Assembly: GCF_900105135.1 (NCBI RefSeq)
Contig: NZ_LT629741.1
Span: forward strand, 620,001-684,000
Source: Gramella sp. MAR_2010_147
Lineage (GTDB): Bacteria > Bacteroidota > Bacteroidia > Flavobacteriales > Flavobacteriaceae
Direction of reading: 5' to 3'
Length of the DNA stretch: 64,000 nucleotides
The notes beneath the pieces are model-generated. The model did not search any database. It was not told the origin of the DNA and saw only the letters and a list, made by a program, of their open reading frames with translations. The translations under genes were made by a program, and so were the position numbers. Positions 44,155-53,313 of the stretch are shown one piece after another; position 1 is the stretch's first letter; each line of letters starts with the position of its first letter.

Positions 44155-45286
44155 AATATTATTTGTAGATCGTGACGGCACCCTTATTCACGAGCCGGAA
44201 GATTACCAGATTGACAATTTGGAAAAACTGGAGTTCTATCCGGAAGTATTTACATATTTGGGCAAAATAGCAAAAGAATTAGATTATAAGATCGTGATGG
44301 TTACCAATCAGGATGGTTTAGGCACCGATAGTTTTCCTGAAACCGATTTCTGGCCAATTCAAAATTTTATTGTTAAATGCTTTAAAAATGAAGGTGTTGA
44401 ATTCAGTGATATTTTGATCGATAGAACTTTTGCCAAAGAGAATGCTTCAACAAGAAAACCGAATACAGGTTTACTGGAAAATGAGTTTATGGATAACTCA
44501 GAATATGATTTGAAGAATTCCTTTATGGTGGGAGACCGCCTAACCGATATAGAATTTGCCATGAACTTCGGCGGAAAAGGAATTTTTATTGATAATCATG
44601 AGGATCTTGCCGAAGATGAAGTGAGGAATGATAAATCTGAAGTCGAAAAAAGAATAGTTCTAAAGACCAGTTCCTGGAAAGAAATATATGAATTCTTAAA
44701 ACTTCAGGATAGAACAGCTGCTATTGAACGAAGAACCAATGAAACTGATATTAGCATTGAATTGAATCTTGACGGAACCGGCAGAAGCGAAATAAGCACC
44801 GGAATTGACTTTTTTGATCATATGTTAGATCAACTAGCCCGTCACGGTCAAATGGACCTGAAAATCCTCGTAAAAGGTGATCTTGAAGTGGACGAACACC
44901 ATACAATAGAAGATACGGCTATTGCTTTAGGTGAAGTATTTAGTAAGGCGCTAGGCAATAAACTTGGGATTGAAAGATATGGTTTCTGTTTGCCCATGGA
45001 TGATTGCCTCTCCCAGGTTGCGATAGATTTTGGAGGAAGAAACTGGTTGGTTTGGGAAGCTGACTTTAAAAGGGAAATGATAGGCAAGATGCCAACAGAA
45101 ATGTTCTATCATTTCTTCAAATCATTTACAGATGGCGCTAAAGCGAACCTGAATATTAAAGCTGAAGGTAACAATGAACATCACAAGATCGAGGCTATTT
45201 TTAAGGCATTTGCGAAAGCAATAAAAATGGCTGTAAAAAGAGATACAGAAAAAATGATCCTGCCATCAACAAAAGGAATGTTGTAA
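44147..45286 (+). CDS. hisB: Bifunctional histidinol-phosphatase / imidazoleglycerol-phosphate dehydratase
   Basis: A 379-residue fusion. Residues 1 to about 165 form an HAD phosphatase: [12 protein letters not shown] with the nucleophile Asp, MVTNQDGLG, and [12 protein letters not shown]. The zinc-binding Cys/His loop of Escherichia coli HisB is absent (the region reads [14 protein letters not shown]). Residues about 185-379 are the dehydratase with metal-ligand motifs [31 protein letters not shown] and [18 protein letters not shown]. It carries out steps 7 and 9 of histidine synthesis. Confidence 0.97.
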   Translation: MNKILFVDRDGTLIHEPEDYQIDNLEKLEFYPEVFTYLGKIAKELDYKIVMVTNQDGLGTDSFPETDFWPIQNFIVKCFKNEGVEFSDILIDRTFAKENASTRKPNTGLLENEFMDNSEYDLKNSFMVGDRLTDIEFAMNFGGKGIFIDNHEDLAEDEVRNDKSEVEKRIVLKTSSWKEIYEFLKLQDRTAAIERRTNETDISIELNLDGTGRSEISTGIDFFDHMLDQLARHGQMDLKILVKGDLEVDEHHTIEDTAIALGEVFSKALGNKLGIERYGFCLPMDDCLSQVAIDFGGRNWLVWEADFKREMIGKMPTEMFYHFFKSFTDGAKANLNIKAEGNNEHHKIEAIFKAFAKAIKMAVKRDTEKMILPSTKGML

Positions 45287-45360
45287 AGAAGTACGATTTT
45301 AGAATTGGGAGATTAGGTTTATATAGCTTGAAATATCACATTTCTTGTTGAAATATTATT

Positions 45361-45960
45361 ATGAAAATGAATCAGAAAATAGTAATTATAGATTACGGAG
45401 CGGGGAATATTCAAAGCATCAAATTTGCAATAAAACGTCTTGGTTTTGAAGCTGAATTAAGTAATGATGCTTCAGAGATAAGAAATGCCGATAAAGTGAT
45501 TTTTCCGGGAGTTGGTGAAGCAGGCAGTGCGATGAAAATGTTAAGGTCAACCGGACTGGACCAGGTTATTCCAACACTTACTCAACCAGTACTGGGGATT
45601 TGTTTGGGAATGCAGTTAATGTGCGATTATTCTGAAGAAGGAAACACCAAGGGTTTGGGGATTTTTAAGGCCGATGTCAAAAAATTTAATAATAAAGTAA
45701 AAGTTCCACAGATAGGTTGGAATCAGATCACGAATTTGGAAACGACTTTATTCACAAATATTGAAGAGGGAGAGTATGTCTATTTAGTGCATAGCTTCTA
45801 TGTTCCAGAGTGTAAGGATGAGATTGCCAGAACTGAATATGGGGTGAACTATTCTACCGCCTTACATCGTGATAACTTTTACGGTGTACAATTTCACCCA
45901 GAGAAAAGCAGTAAAACCGGAGAACTGATTCTTAAGAATTTTTTGAAGATAGGCTTATGA
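45361..45960 (+). CDS. hisH: Imidazole glycerol phosphate synthase glutaminase subunit
   Basis: A 199-residue class I glutamine amidotransferase that feeds ammonia to HisF. The triad is visible: nucleophile Cys in LGICLGMQLM, and His with Glu in GVQFHPEKSSKTG. The start may be the ATG at 45361 or the next Met two codons later. Its TGA overlaps the ATG of a 29-codon ORF (ATGA). Confidence 0.96.
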   Translation: MKMNQKIVIIDYGAGNIQSIKFAIKRLGFEAELSNDASEIRNADKVIFPGVGEAGSAMKMLRSTGLDQVIPTLTQPVLGICLGMQLMCDYSEEGNTKGLGIFKADVKKFNNKVKVPQIGWNQITNLETTLFTNIEEGEYVYLVHSFYVPECKDEIARTEYGVNYSTALHRDNFYGVQFHPEKSSKTGELILKNFLKIGL

Positions 45961-46046
45961 AGATAGAGGTGAAAAATAATAAGTACAAAGTTAGATCGAC
46001 AAAGTTCGAATTATTAAAAACAGAATTGATTAAAGAATACACTTAA
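45957..46046 (+). CDS. Possible small ORF between hisH and hisA (29 aa)
   Basis: ATG at 45957 overlaps the hisH stop as ATGA, an arrangement typical of translational coupling; stop at 46044-46046. The product is MKIEVKNNKYKVRSTKFELL, then a short polar end (KTELIKEYT). It is basic, with no known family. It could be a real microprotein, or a chance ORF with good coupling. hisA starts 28 bp later. Confidence 0.35.
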   Translation: MKIEVKNNKYKVRSTKFELLKTELIKEYT

Positions 46047-46073
46047 TTCTCAATCTAAAATCTAAATACTAAA

Positions 46074-46799
46074 ATGAGAATCATTCCCGCAATAGATATC
46101 ATCGAAGGTAAGTGCGTGAGACTTTCTAAAGGCGATTATAATACCAAGAAGATCTATAATGAAGACCCACTGGAAGTGGCTAAATCTTTTGAAGATCATG
46201 GAATTGAATATTTACATCTTGTAGATCTTGATGGAGCTAAGTCCAGCCACATTGTAAATCATAAAATTTTAGAGACAATTGCTACCAAAACTTCTCTAAA
46301 GATCGATTTTGGAGGCGGACTAAAAACCGATAAAGACCTACAAGTCGCTTTTGAAAATGGCGCAAATCAAATCACCGGCGGAAGTATAGCGGTGAAAAAT
46401 CCTGAAGTTTTTGAAAGCTGGATTCAAAAATTCGGGAATGAGAAGATCATTCTTGGAGCCGATGTAAAAGAGAGAAAAATTGCGGTTTCTGGCTGGCTGG
46501 AAGATTCAAATGAGGAGATCATTCCGTTTATTCAGAATAATGAAGAGAAAGGCGTGAAATATGTGATTTGTACTGATATTTCTAAAGATGGAATGCTGGG
46601 AGGCCCTTCATTTGAGCTCTATAAAGAAATCCTCTCTGAAACGAAGAATATCCACCTGATCGCTTCCGGCGGAATTTCAGAATTTGATGAACTTCCGAAG
46701 TTGAATGAGTTGGGCTGCGAAGGAGTAATTATTGGAAAGGCGATCTATGAAAATAGGATTAGTTTAAAACAATTGGAAGATTATATATTAAATCAATAG
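46074..46799 (+). CDS. hisA: Phosphoribosylformimino-5-aminoimidazole carboxamide ribotide isomerase
   Basis: A 241-residue TIM barrel with the catalytic Asp in [18 protein letters not shown], phosphate-binding loops in [10 protein letters not shown] and [12 protein letters not shown], and the second catalytic Asp in [12 protein letters not shown]. It is the fourth step of histidine synthesis and the structural twin of HisF. Confidence 0.97.
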   Translation: MRIIPAIDIIEGKCVRLSKGDYNTKKIYNEDPLEVAKSFEDHGIEYLHLVDLDGAKSSHIVNHKILETIATKTSLKIDFGGGLKTDKDLQVAFENGANQITGGSIAVKNPEVFESWIQKFGNEKIILGADVKERKIAVSGWLEDSNEEIIPFIQNNEEKGVKYVICTDISKDGMLGGPSFELYKEILSETKNIHLIASGGISEFDELPKLNELGCEGVIIGKAIYENRISLKQLEDYILNQ

Positions 46800-46811
46800 G
46801 AAAGAGAAACC

Positions 46812-46838
46812 GTTATTCTGAAATTGTTCCAGGATGAC
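46812..46838. repeat. REP-like palindrome, copy 1, between hisA and hisF
   Basis: A 27-bp imperfect palindrome, left arm GTTATTCTG and right arm CAGGATGAC, pairing over 9 positions with two G-U pairs. In inverted orientation it is about 80% identical (19 of 24) to the copy at 47687-47710. Confidence 0.55.
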
Positions 46839-46863
46839 AAATTATTAAAACATACATTTAATT

Positions 46864-47619
46864 GTGCTAACAAAAAGAATAATACCCTGTCTCGATATTA
46901 AGAATGGCAGGACGGTGAAGGGAGTCAATTTTATTGATCTTAGAGATGCAGGTGATCCTGTAAAACTGGCAGCAGCTTATGCTGAAAAGGGAGCTGATGA
47001 ACTGGTGTTCCTGGACATTTCAGCTACAGAAGAGAAAAGAAAGACACTAGCGAAACTGGTTTTGGATGTGGCAGAGCAATTGAATATTCCATTCACTGTT
47101 GGTGGTGGTATTTCTTCTGTAGAAGATGTGGATATTCTTTTGAAGAATGGAGCTGATAAGGTCTCTATTAATTCATCTGCGGTTAAAAACCCTGATCTAA
47201 TTAATCAGCTTTCAGAGAAATTCGGGAGTCAGTGTATTGTTGTTGCGATAGATGCCAAGAATATTGAGGGTAAGTGGAAAGTACACCTGGTAGGTGGAAA
47301 AGTTCCAACAGATCTTGACCTTTTTGAATGGGCCAACGAAGTGGAACAGCGTGGAGCTGGAGAGATTCTTTTTACCTCGATGGACCATGATGGCACTAAA
47401 AATGGCTTTGCCAATGAGGCATTAGCCAGGCTATCTGAAGAACTTAACATCCCGATCATCGCTTCAGGAGGAGCGGGAAATATTCAACATTTCCAGGATA
47501 GTTTTAAGGAAGGTAAAGCAGATGCAGCTCTGGCGGCCAGTGTATTTCATTTTAAGGAGATCGAAATATCAGATCTTAAGAGTCAATTAAAAACAGCCGG
47601 AATTCCCGTAAGATTATAG
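46864..47619 (+). CDS. hisF: Imidazole glycerol phosphate synthase cyclase subunit
   Basis: A 251-residue TIM barrel, partner of HisH, that forms imidazole glycerol phosphate and AICAR. The GTG at 46864 is taken as start since the protein then begins [19 protein letters not shown] with the first catalytic Asp. Other motifs: [22 protein letters not shown] with the second catalytic Asp, and [12 protein letters not shown]. Confidence 0.97.
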   Translation: MLTKRIIPCLDIKNGRTVKGVNFIDLRDAGDPVKLAAAYAEKGADELVFLDISATEEKRKTLAKLVLDVAEQLNIPFTVGGGISSVEDVDILLKNGADKVSINSSAVKNPDLINQLSEKFGSQCIVVAIDAKNIEGKWKVHLVGGKVPTDLDLFEWANEVEQRGAGEILFTSMDHDGTKNGFANEALARLSEELNIPIIASGGAGNIQHFQDSFKEGKADAALAASVFHFKEIEISDLKSQLKTAGIPVRL

Positions 47620-47686
47620 TTCTTAAGTTCCAGCTATAATGAACGTCTTTCGGAAATATTTCAGCACTTAAATAGAAAATCAAATG

Positions 47687-47710
47687 ATCCTGAAACAAGT
47701 TTAGGATGAC
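47687..47710. repeat. REP-like palindrome, copy 2, between hisF and hisI
   Basis: ATCCTGAA (47687-47694) pairs with TTTAGGAT (47700-47707) around a 5-nt loop, with one G-U pair. Same element as at 46812-46838, opposite orientation. Resembles a dispersed Flavobacteriaceae palindrome I remember as GTCATnCTGAA-type. Confidence 0.55.
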
Positions 47711-47725
47711 TTATAAAAAAATAAA

Positions 47726-48346
47726 ATGAACATAGATTTTAATAAGAATAATGATGGCTTGGTACCGGCAATAATCCAGGACTCTACCACTAAAAAGGTT
47801 TTGATGTTGGGCTATATGAATGAAGAAGCTTTTTTGAAAACCAATGAGACCAAAAAGGTAACTTTCTATAGTCGAACTAAAGAGCGTTTATGGACGAAAG
47901 GTGAGGAAAGCGGTAATTTTCTGAATTTGGTTAATGTAAAACTGGATTGTGATAATGATACGTTATTAGTTGAAGTATTGCCCGAAGGACCTGTTTGTCA
48001 CAAGGGAACCGATACTTGCTGGGCTGAAGAAAATACGGTGGATTATGGATTTTTGTCAAAACTTGAAGGGGTCATTGAAAGTCGAAAAAAATTAAGTGAG
48101 ACGGAACCCGGGTTACGTAAAGAAAATGACAACAGCTACGTTGTGTCCCTTTTTGATAAAGGAATTAATAAGATCGCACAAAAGGTAGGAGAAGAGGCGG
48201 TAGAGACCGTTATTGAAGCTAAAGATGATAATGATGATCTATTCCTAAATGAAAGCGCCGACCTTCTTTTCCATTATATGATTCTCCTGAAAGCGAAAGG
48301 CTTTGGTATTAAAGATATTGTAAAAGTACTGGAAGCAAGACATTAA
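47726..48346 (+). CDS. hisI: Bifunctional phosphoribosyl-AMP cyclohydrolase / phosphoribosyl-ATP pyrophosphohydrolase
   Basis: A 206-residue HisIE fusion for steps 2 and 3 of histidine synthesis. The N-terminal cyclohydrolase (about 1-110) has LMLGYMNEEAFLKT, the FYSRTKERLWTKGEESGN block and a zinc-site CHKGTDTCW. The C-terminal pyrophosphohydrolase (about 115-206) has KVGEEAVETVIEAKDDN with the metal-binding Glu residues. It is the last gene of the his operon. Confidence 0.97.
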   Translation: MNIDFNKNNDGLVPAIIQDSTTKKVLMLGYMNEEAFLKTNETKKVTFYSRTKERLWTKGEESGNFLNLVNVKLDCDNDTLLVEVLPEGPVCHKGTDTCWAEENTVDYGFLSKLEGVIESRKKLSETEPGLRKENDNSYVVSLFDKGINKIAQKVGEEAVETVIEAKDDNDDLFLNESADLLFHYMILLKAKGFGIKDIVKVLEARH

Positions 48347-48529
48347 GTTTGTGAAAGCCCTAGCAGAAATGTTTCTTCAGGCTGCACTTTTTTAAACTCC
48401 CTAAATTTGTATGTAGGTTGAGATAGTTAAAATAAATTTGGGATGATGACTATAAAGATTCTGATTCCCTCTATCTATGAAAGAGGGAGGAGGTGTATAA
48501 ATAGTATTGGGAGAGATTAGAATTTATAA

Positions 48530-49384
48530 TCAATCTTCCCAGCTTCCCATTTTGCCCGATTTATAGTCTTCATATGCCTGCTGGATCTCCTCTTCAGAAT
48601 TCATGACGAAAGGTCCGCCAAAAACCACTTTTTCGTTAAAAGGTTCGGCATGACCCGGTAAGAGAATGCTTTTTTCTGTGGCTGAGACATTCAAGATCTC
48701 GCTATTTTTAGAAAATTCAGCCAGATGAAGTTCAGGTACTTCAATTTCATTAACCTCTAATTTTCCGCGAACCACATAAAAGAAAATATTATCAGCTTTT
48801 GGAATTTCCAGGTGAGTTTTAGAATCCTGATCAAAGTGAACCACCGATAAACTTACCGAAGTTGGAGTGTCAAAGGCACCTCGAATTCCTTTAAAGTTAC
48901 CCGAAACTACCTGGGCTTTGATAGTTTCTTCTTCATTTTGCCATATAGAGATTTTATCTTCCTGGAGTCCGCGATAGGCTGGCTCCATCATTTTCAACCT
49001 TTTTGGTAAGTTTATCCATAATTGTAAAATTTCAATAGGACCTCCATTCTCTTTAAACTCTTCCGAAGAAATTTCTGAATGCAATAATCCTCGTCCCGCA
49101 GTCATCCATTGTACACCACCACTTTTAATCACACTGTAATGACCGTTGTTATCTTTGTGAGCGATGTCACCATCCAGAATAAAGGTTACGGTTTCCATTC
49201 CGCGGTGGGGATGCGGCCCGAATGGCAGACCGTTGTTGTTTGGGCCATAAACCTGTGGCCCGTGATGATTTAGAAATATAAAGGGATCTACCATTTGCAG
49301 ATGCCTGGTAGGTAGGGGAGACCAGGTCTCTAAATCTCCCATAGGGCGATATTCTGCTTTATGAAGCTTCTTGATATTTCTCAT
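48530..49384 (-). CDS. Pirin family protein
   Basis: A 284-residue bicupin. The N-terminal cupin has the metal ligands in GLPFGPHPHRGMETVTFIL and the following HSEIS block, and the C-terminal cupin carries the KVVFGGPFVMN signature. Bacterial pirins include quercetin-oxidising enzymes and regulators of pyruvate metabolism, so the role is open. It starts 6 bp after the NYN gene stop on the same strand. Confidence 0.93.
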   Translation of the reverse strand: MRNIKKLHKAEYRPMGDLETWSPLPTRHLQMVDPFIFLNHHGPQVYGPNNNGLPFGPHPHRGMETVTFILDGDIAHKDNNGHYSVIKSGGVQWMTAGRGLLHSEISSEEFKENGGPIEILQLWINLPKRLKMMEPAYRGLQEDKISIWQNEEETIKAQVVSGNFKGIRGAFDTPTSVSLSVVHFDQDSKTHLEIPKADNIFFYVVRGKLEVNEIEVPELHLAEFSKNSEILNVSATEKSILLPGHAEPFNEKVVFGGPFVMNSEEEIQQAYEDYKSGKMGSWED

Positions 49385-49390
49385 TTTCTA

Positions 49391-50128
49391 TTATTTATTT
49401 CTAACATAAATAAGTTTGAATTTAGAATTTGCATTTTCCCTTGATTCAATTTCAAACTTATCAATAGAATGTATCATAGGTGTCAATTTTTGAAAACCAT
49501 AATTTCTTGAATCAAAATTTGGTTGCTTCTTTTGAAGCAGGCTCCCAACATCACCAAGAAACGCCCACCCATCCTCATCGGCTACATCAGAAATAGTCTG
49601 GGAAATAAGTCTGACCACTTTAGGAGTGATCTTATCAATATTCGCTTTCCTGGCACCTCTTTCTTTGCTGTTTTTATCAGATTCAGTTTCTTTGGTATTA
49701 TGTTTTAAGATTTCGATATAGATAAATTTATCACAGGCAACGATAAACGGATCTGGTGTTTTCTTCTCTCCAATACCAATTACTTTCATGCTCGCTTCAC
49801 GCAGCCTGGTAGCCAGCCTTGTAAAATCTGAATCACTAGAGACAAGACAAAAACCATCTACTTTGTTGGAGTATAGAATATCCATAGCATCGATGATCAT
49901 GGCAGAGTCTGTCGCATTTTTACCCTGGGTGTAGCCGTATTGCTGAATAGGATGAATAGCGTTCTCTAATAGAACATTTTTCCATTTATTAAGGTGGGGC
50001 TTGGTCCAGTCACCATAAATTCTTTTAATCGTAGGGTTACCATATTTGGCAATCTCTTCCATCATCTCTTTTACATGAGCTGAAGGTATATTGTCACCGT
50101 CTATAAGTACGGCTAAATTAGTTTCCAT
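49391..50128 (-). CDS. NYN-domain ribonuclease-like protein with C-terminal OST-HTH/LOTUS domain
   Basis: A 245-residue two-domain protein. The NYN (PIN-like) domain at about 1-145 has VLIDGDNIPSAHV with catalytic Asp residues, NATDSAMIIDAMDIL and LVSSDSDFTRLATRLRE. The C-terminal region (about 170-245, KVVRLISQTISDVADEDGWAFLGDVGSLL) matches a LOTUS/OST-HTH fold. The pair suggests RNA binding and cleavage; bacterial function is undefined. Just upstream lies a MITE-like element and a palindrome. The pirin gene follows. Confidence 0.87.
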   Translation of the reverse strand: METNLAVLIDGDNIPSAHVKEMMEEIAKYGNPTIKRIYGDWTKPHLNKWKNVLLENAIHPIQQYGYTQGKNATDSAMIIDAMDILYSNKVDGFCLVSSDSDFTRLATRLREASMKVIGIGEKKTPDPFIVACDKFIYIEILKHNTKETESDKNSKERGARKANIDKITPKVVRLISQTISDVADEDGWAFLGDVGSLLQKKQPNFDSRNYGFQKLTPMIHSIDKFEIESRENANSKFKLIYVRNK

Positions 50129-50159
50129 GTTATAATATTTTTGGGGACTAAAGTTAAGG

Positions 50160-50196
50160 TTTAAATTTTTAGGCCTGTACGGGCCGAATTTAAATT
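50160..50196. repeat. Long imperfect palindrome upstream of the NYN gene
   Basis: TTTAAATTT-type outer arms flank inner GGCC ... GGCC arms around TGTACG, with an internal asymmetry. It could fold as a hairpin or be the target of a dyad-binding regulator. It abuts the MITE-like element at 50203. Confidence 0.5.
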
Positions 50197-50202
50197 TAGA
50201 AA

Positions 50203-50336
50203 AAGAGGCTGTCTAAAAAGTCCCTATTTTGCAATGCAGAACCTGTTTTAGCTTCTTATTGAATTTGATTTTCAATCTTGTTAAGATCCTGAATTAAATC
50301 TGGTATAACGTAATACTATTTTTTAGACAACCTCTT
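50203..50336. mobile_element. MITE-like element with IS-type terminal inverted repeats (134 bp)
   Basis: The left end AAGAGGCTGTCTAAAAA and right end TTTTTAGACAACCTCTT are inverted repeats, 16 of 17 matching. Such GAGGCTGTCT ends resemble those of insertion sequences found in Bacteroidota. The interior holds no transposase and a 6-bp hairpin (ATTGAA/TTCAAT). No clear target-site duplication was seen. It fills the gap between the NYN and baeRF genes. Confidence 0.6.
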
Positions 50337-50344
50337 CATAATTT

Positions 50345-51499
50345 TTAGAATCTTAGAAGAGCATTCATTTTTGATTTTTTCTGAGGCATAAATTCATGTT
50401 CCACAAGATAGACTTTACCTCCCATTTCTATCGTTTTCTTCGCTGCAAGGTTTAATAAAGAAATATTACCATTTTCCTGATTTTCAGAAAAACTGACTTC
50501 CATTTTGTCTTTATTATATTTTCCCCAAACCTCTGCACGATTTTCAATAAATAAAGTGTCTACTTTACCTTGGTGAACAGCAGAAATAATATCACTAACA
50601 GCGGAAGTGGTATTTTCAGTCTGGCTCAGTTCTTTGTACTTTTCCTTTTTCTCATCCCTGTTTTCATTTAAAAATGGCTCTGCGATTTCAAGTGCTTTTT
50701 GATGTATGCCCAGCATATCGCTGTCATTGGGATTTCCCTGAATTACTTCTTCAACTAAATGATTATAGGTGTTTGCGTCCTGGTAAATTGGGAACAGATA
50801 ATCCTGGCAGTAAACCACCAGCGGAAGTTTTTCCCTGTTTAAGTGATCTTTCAAACCTTGGTCTACAGCCCTGAAGAATTGTTTTATTTCTACGCGATCG
50901 TCCCTTTCACTACCACCATGACCATGAAATTGAGTTTTTTCACCGCCTTCTCCCTGGGTTCTGAATTGCAGCGCTTTTTCTTTATAGTCAAAACCAACTC
51001 TTTCTTCCAGTCTTGAAGGCGTAAGATCATCAACTTCTACAGGCATGATGCTGTATTTTGTAGCTTCATAGAATTTCACATCTTCCAGTTGAATGGCCAG
51101 TATATTGAACTTCCCATCACCATTCATGGCAGGAACCAATGGTTTTATATAGAATTCCTGGGATATATAGTGATAGGCCTCAAAATTGACCGGAACAGTA
51201 TAATTTTCAAAAAAATCTTCAGAAGAAAATATCGCCAATCCATCTGACTGATGTCTCCAGAAATCACGATTATCAATTAATTCCTGAATTGGTTTTCCTA
51301 TTTTATCAATAATCTTATCATCTATATTCTTTTCTTTTAGCTTCTTTTTTACCTCGGTCCATTCAGAATGAAGGTGTTTTTTATTCTTTTCTTCCAGAAC
51401 TTCTTTTCCGGCTCTTTGGGTAGGGATAAAAATGGAAACACAGGTTTCATTCTTATAATTTGATAGTTGTTTAAAATCTTGCTCATTAATCATCGACAT
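50345..51499 (-). CDS. baeRF-type (bacterial archaeo-eukaryotic release factor-like) protein
   Basis: A 384-residue cytoplasmic protein. Three parts are visible: an N-terminal alpha/beta domain (VSIFIPTQRAGKEVLEE, then DGLAIFSS), a middle domain (LLVVYCQDYLFPIYQ-like, RVEIKQFFRAVDQGL), and an end with TLFIENRAEVWG and EHEFMP at the C-terminus. This layout fits the baeRF families, proposed relatives of eRF1/Pelota that may act on stalled ribosomes. The GGQ-like loop is not obvious; HGHGGSERDDR is the closest. Start is either the first or third Met. Identification rests on family layout only. Confidence 0.7.
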   Translation of the reverse strand: MSMINEQDFKQLSNYKNETCVSIFIPTQRAGKEVLEEKNKKHLHSEWTEVKKKLKEKNIDDKIIDKIGKPIQELIDNRDFWRHQSDGLAIFSSEDFFENYTVPVNFEAYHYISQEFYIKPLVPAMNGDGKFNILAIQLEDVKFYEATKYSIMPVEVDDLTPSRLEERVGFDYKEKALQFRTQGEGGEKTQFHGHGGSERDDRVEIKQFFRAVDQGLKDHLNREKLPLVVYCQDYLFPIYQDANTYNHLVEEVIQGNPNDSDMLGIHQKALEIAEPFLNENRDEKKEKYKELSQTENTTSAVSDIISAVHQGKVDTLFIENRAEVWGKYNKDKMEVSFSENQENGNISLLNLAAKKTIEMGGKVYLVEHEFMPQKKSKMNALLRF

Positions 51500-51630
51500 A
51501 ATACTATTTTTAGTGGTTAATTCTTCATGAGAAGATACGTCGAAACAGCACTATTTCAAAGCTTATGACGCCATGTTTCTGCTAAATGTTTCTTAATAAT
51601 TCTGAAAGAAATCTAATTCAGCATTAGAAT

Positions 51631-52509
51631 TTATAATTCATCATCAGGTTCTACATGAATAAGAACATCTGCTATTTGAGGAATTTTTTCCAATATCTCA
51701 TCTTTCACCCTGTGGGCAATATCATGACCGGCCTTTACGCTAATTTTTGCATCTACTGCGATGTGAAGGTCTATATGATAGGTCATTCCGGTTTTTCTTA
51801 CAAAGCATTTTTCGGTGTCTACCACCCCAATGTTCGCATGGGCAATGTCCCTAATCTGCAATTCAATATCCTCATAACGATGTTCGTCCATAACCTCACC
51901 AAGTGCAGGTCTCAGTATAAGATAAGCATTAAAAAGAATGACGCCTGAAGCAAACAGGGCGGCCCAGTCATCTGCATTCTCATAGCCTTTGCCCATATAC
52001 AGTGCGACAGAAATCCCGATAAAAGCCATGAAAGAAGTGATTGCATCGCTGCGGTGGTGCCAGGCATCTGCCTTTAATGCAGAACTATTGGTTTCAGATC
52101 CCTTTTTTGCAATAAAACGATAGGAAACCTCTTTTATAATAATGATCACTAAAAGAACAATAAGCGTATAGGGTTCGGGAACTTCATGTGGCGTATTTAT
52201 ATTTTCAATACTTTCATACGCAATAATGGTTGCAGAAATTATAAGAAATCCAACAACCATGAAAGTAATAAGTGGTTCAGCCTTGCCATGACCGTAGGGA
52301 TGATTTTCATCTGCCGGTTTATTGGCATATCTCAAACCCAGTAATACCAAAAGAGAAGAAAATACATCGGTAGTAGATTCTATAGCATCTGCAATAAGCG
52401 CATAGGAATTCCCAAAAATACCGGTGACTGCTTTGGCAATAGCTAAAAGGGCATTTCCAGCAATACTAAAATAGGATGCTTTTATCGCTTTCCGGTATTC
52501 CGGTTGCAT
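51631..52509 (-). CDS. Cation diffusion facilitator family transporter
   Basis: A 292-residue CDF antiporter exporting Zn, Fe or other divalent metals for protons. Six helices are present; metal-site residues lie in ALIADAIESTTDV (helix 2) and KADAWHHRSDAITS (helix 5). The GHGKAEPLITFMV block after helix 2 is typical. The C-terminal cytoplasmic domain has YHIDLHIAVDAKISVKAGHDIAHRV. It follows the TauE/SafE gene by 38 bp on the same strand. Metal specificity cannot be read. Confidence 0.94.
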   Translation of the reverse strand: MQPEYRKAIKASYFSIAGNALLAIAKAVTGIFGNSYALIADAIESTTDVFSSLLVLLGLRYANKPADENHPYGHGKAEPLITFMVVGFLIISATIIAYESIENINTPHEVPEPYTLIVLLVIIIIKEVSYRFIAKKGSETNSSALKADAWHHRSDAITSFMAFIGISVALYMGKGYENADDWAALFASGVILFNAYLILRPALGEVMDEHRYEDIELQIRDIAHANIGVVDTEKCFVRKTGMTYHIDLHIAVDAKISVKAGHDIAHRVKDEILEKIPQIADVLIHVEPDDEL

Positions 52510-52547
52510 AGGTTTGTTTTTTAGGTCTACAAATTTAAAAGAATAAG

Positions 52548-53303
52548 TTAGCTGAGTTGGTTATATATGAGTAAAATACCACTGAGGACCATCAATAAAA
52601 TCAACAATTTTCTGAAGGTGCTACTTTTCATTTTAGACAAAAACTTCTTTCCTATAATATTTCCTACTACCGCTCCCAGTCCCAGTGCAATGCCATAGAC
52701 CCATAATTCTTTATATAAAAGTCCGAAGAAGGTATAGCTGCCTAACTGTGCAAACCCCAGAAAAAAAGAATTCACTGTCTTGGTCGCGATTAATTCTTCC
52801 TTATCAAGACCCAGATTAAGGTAGAAGGGATTCAAAATAGGTCCCAAAGCACCTATAATGGTCCCTAAAATGGAGACAATAAAACCTAACGGAATGAAGT
52901 ACCAAAGCTTCACGGGAAACGATCTTTGCTTTTTTCCAAAACGATATTGAAATACAGTACTAATAAGAAATATCCCGACAAGAATTTGTAGCCAGGAAGC
53001 ATTTAGCCTGGTAAAAAACCACCCGGCAACCCAGGCACCTGCAACTGCTGCCGGAACATAATACCAGAAAACTTTCCAGTTGATATATTCCCAGAATAGA
53101 ATAAGTCTCGCAGGTCGCCCAATAAAGGTTCCCAGATTTACAACAGGAGCCGTTTTAGTAGAACCTATCAAAAAATTTAAAAAAGGAACCAATATTAGAG
53201 CGCCGCCACCTCCAGAAATTGTAGAAACGATAAATGCAACAACTCCGGCAACAAAAAGTAGTACCAGAAACAATAGATTGATATCCTGAAAAAATTCTAA
53301 CAT
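52548..53303 (-). CDS. TauE/SafE family sulfite exporter-like protein
   Basis: A 251-residue membrane protein with about eight helices of the TauE/SafE (DUF81) family, proposed exporters of sulfite, taurine-derived or other organosulfur anions. The conserved SGGGGALILVPFL block is in the first quarter and the repeat block GTIIGALGPILNPFYLN in the middle. Export of sulfite is one candidate, given the cysteate-synthase-like gene at 5.4 kb, but they are not linked. It lies 10 bp after the DUF1853 gene. Confidence 0.9.
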   Translation of the reverse strand: MLEFFQDINLLFLVLLFVAGVVAFIVSTISGGGGALILVPFLNFLIGSTKTAPVVNLGTFIGRPARLILFWEYINWKVFWYYVPAAVAGAWVAGWFFTRLNASWLQILVGIFLISTVFQYRFGKKQRSFPVKLWYFIPLGFIVSILGTIIGALGPILNPFYLNLGLDKEELIATKTVNSFFLGFAQLGSYTFFGLLYKELWVYGIALGLGAVVGNIIGKKFLSKMKSSTFRKLLILLMVLSGILLIYNQLS

Positions 53304-53313
53304 GTAATGTTAA

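Noticed and set aside
48466..48488. TCCCTCT/AGAGGGA hairpin between hisI and the pirin gene
   Set aside because: The 7-bp stem has no T run on either side, so I do not call it a terminator.
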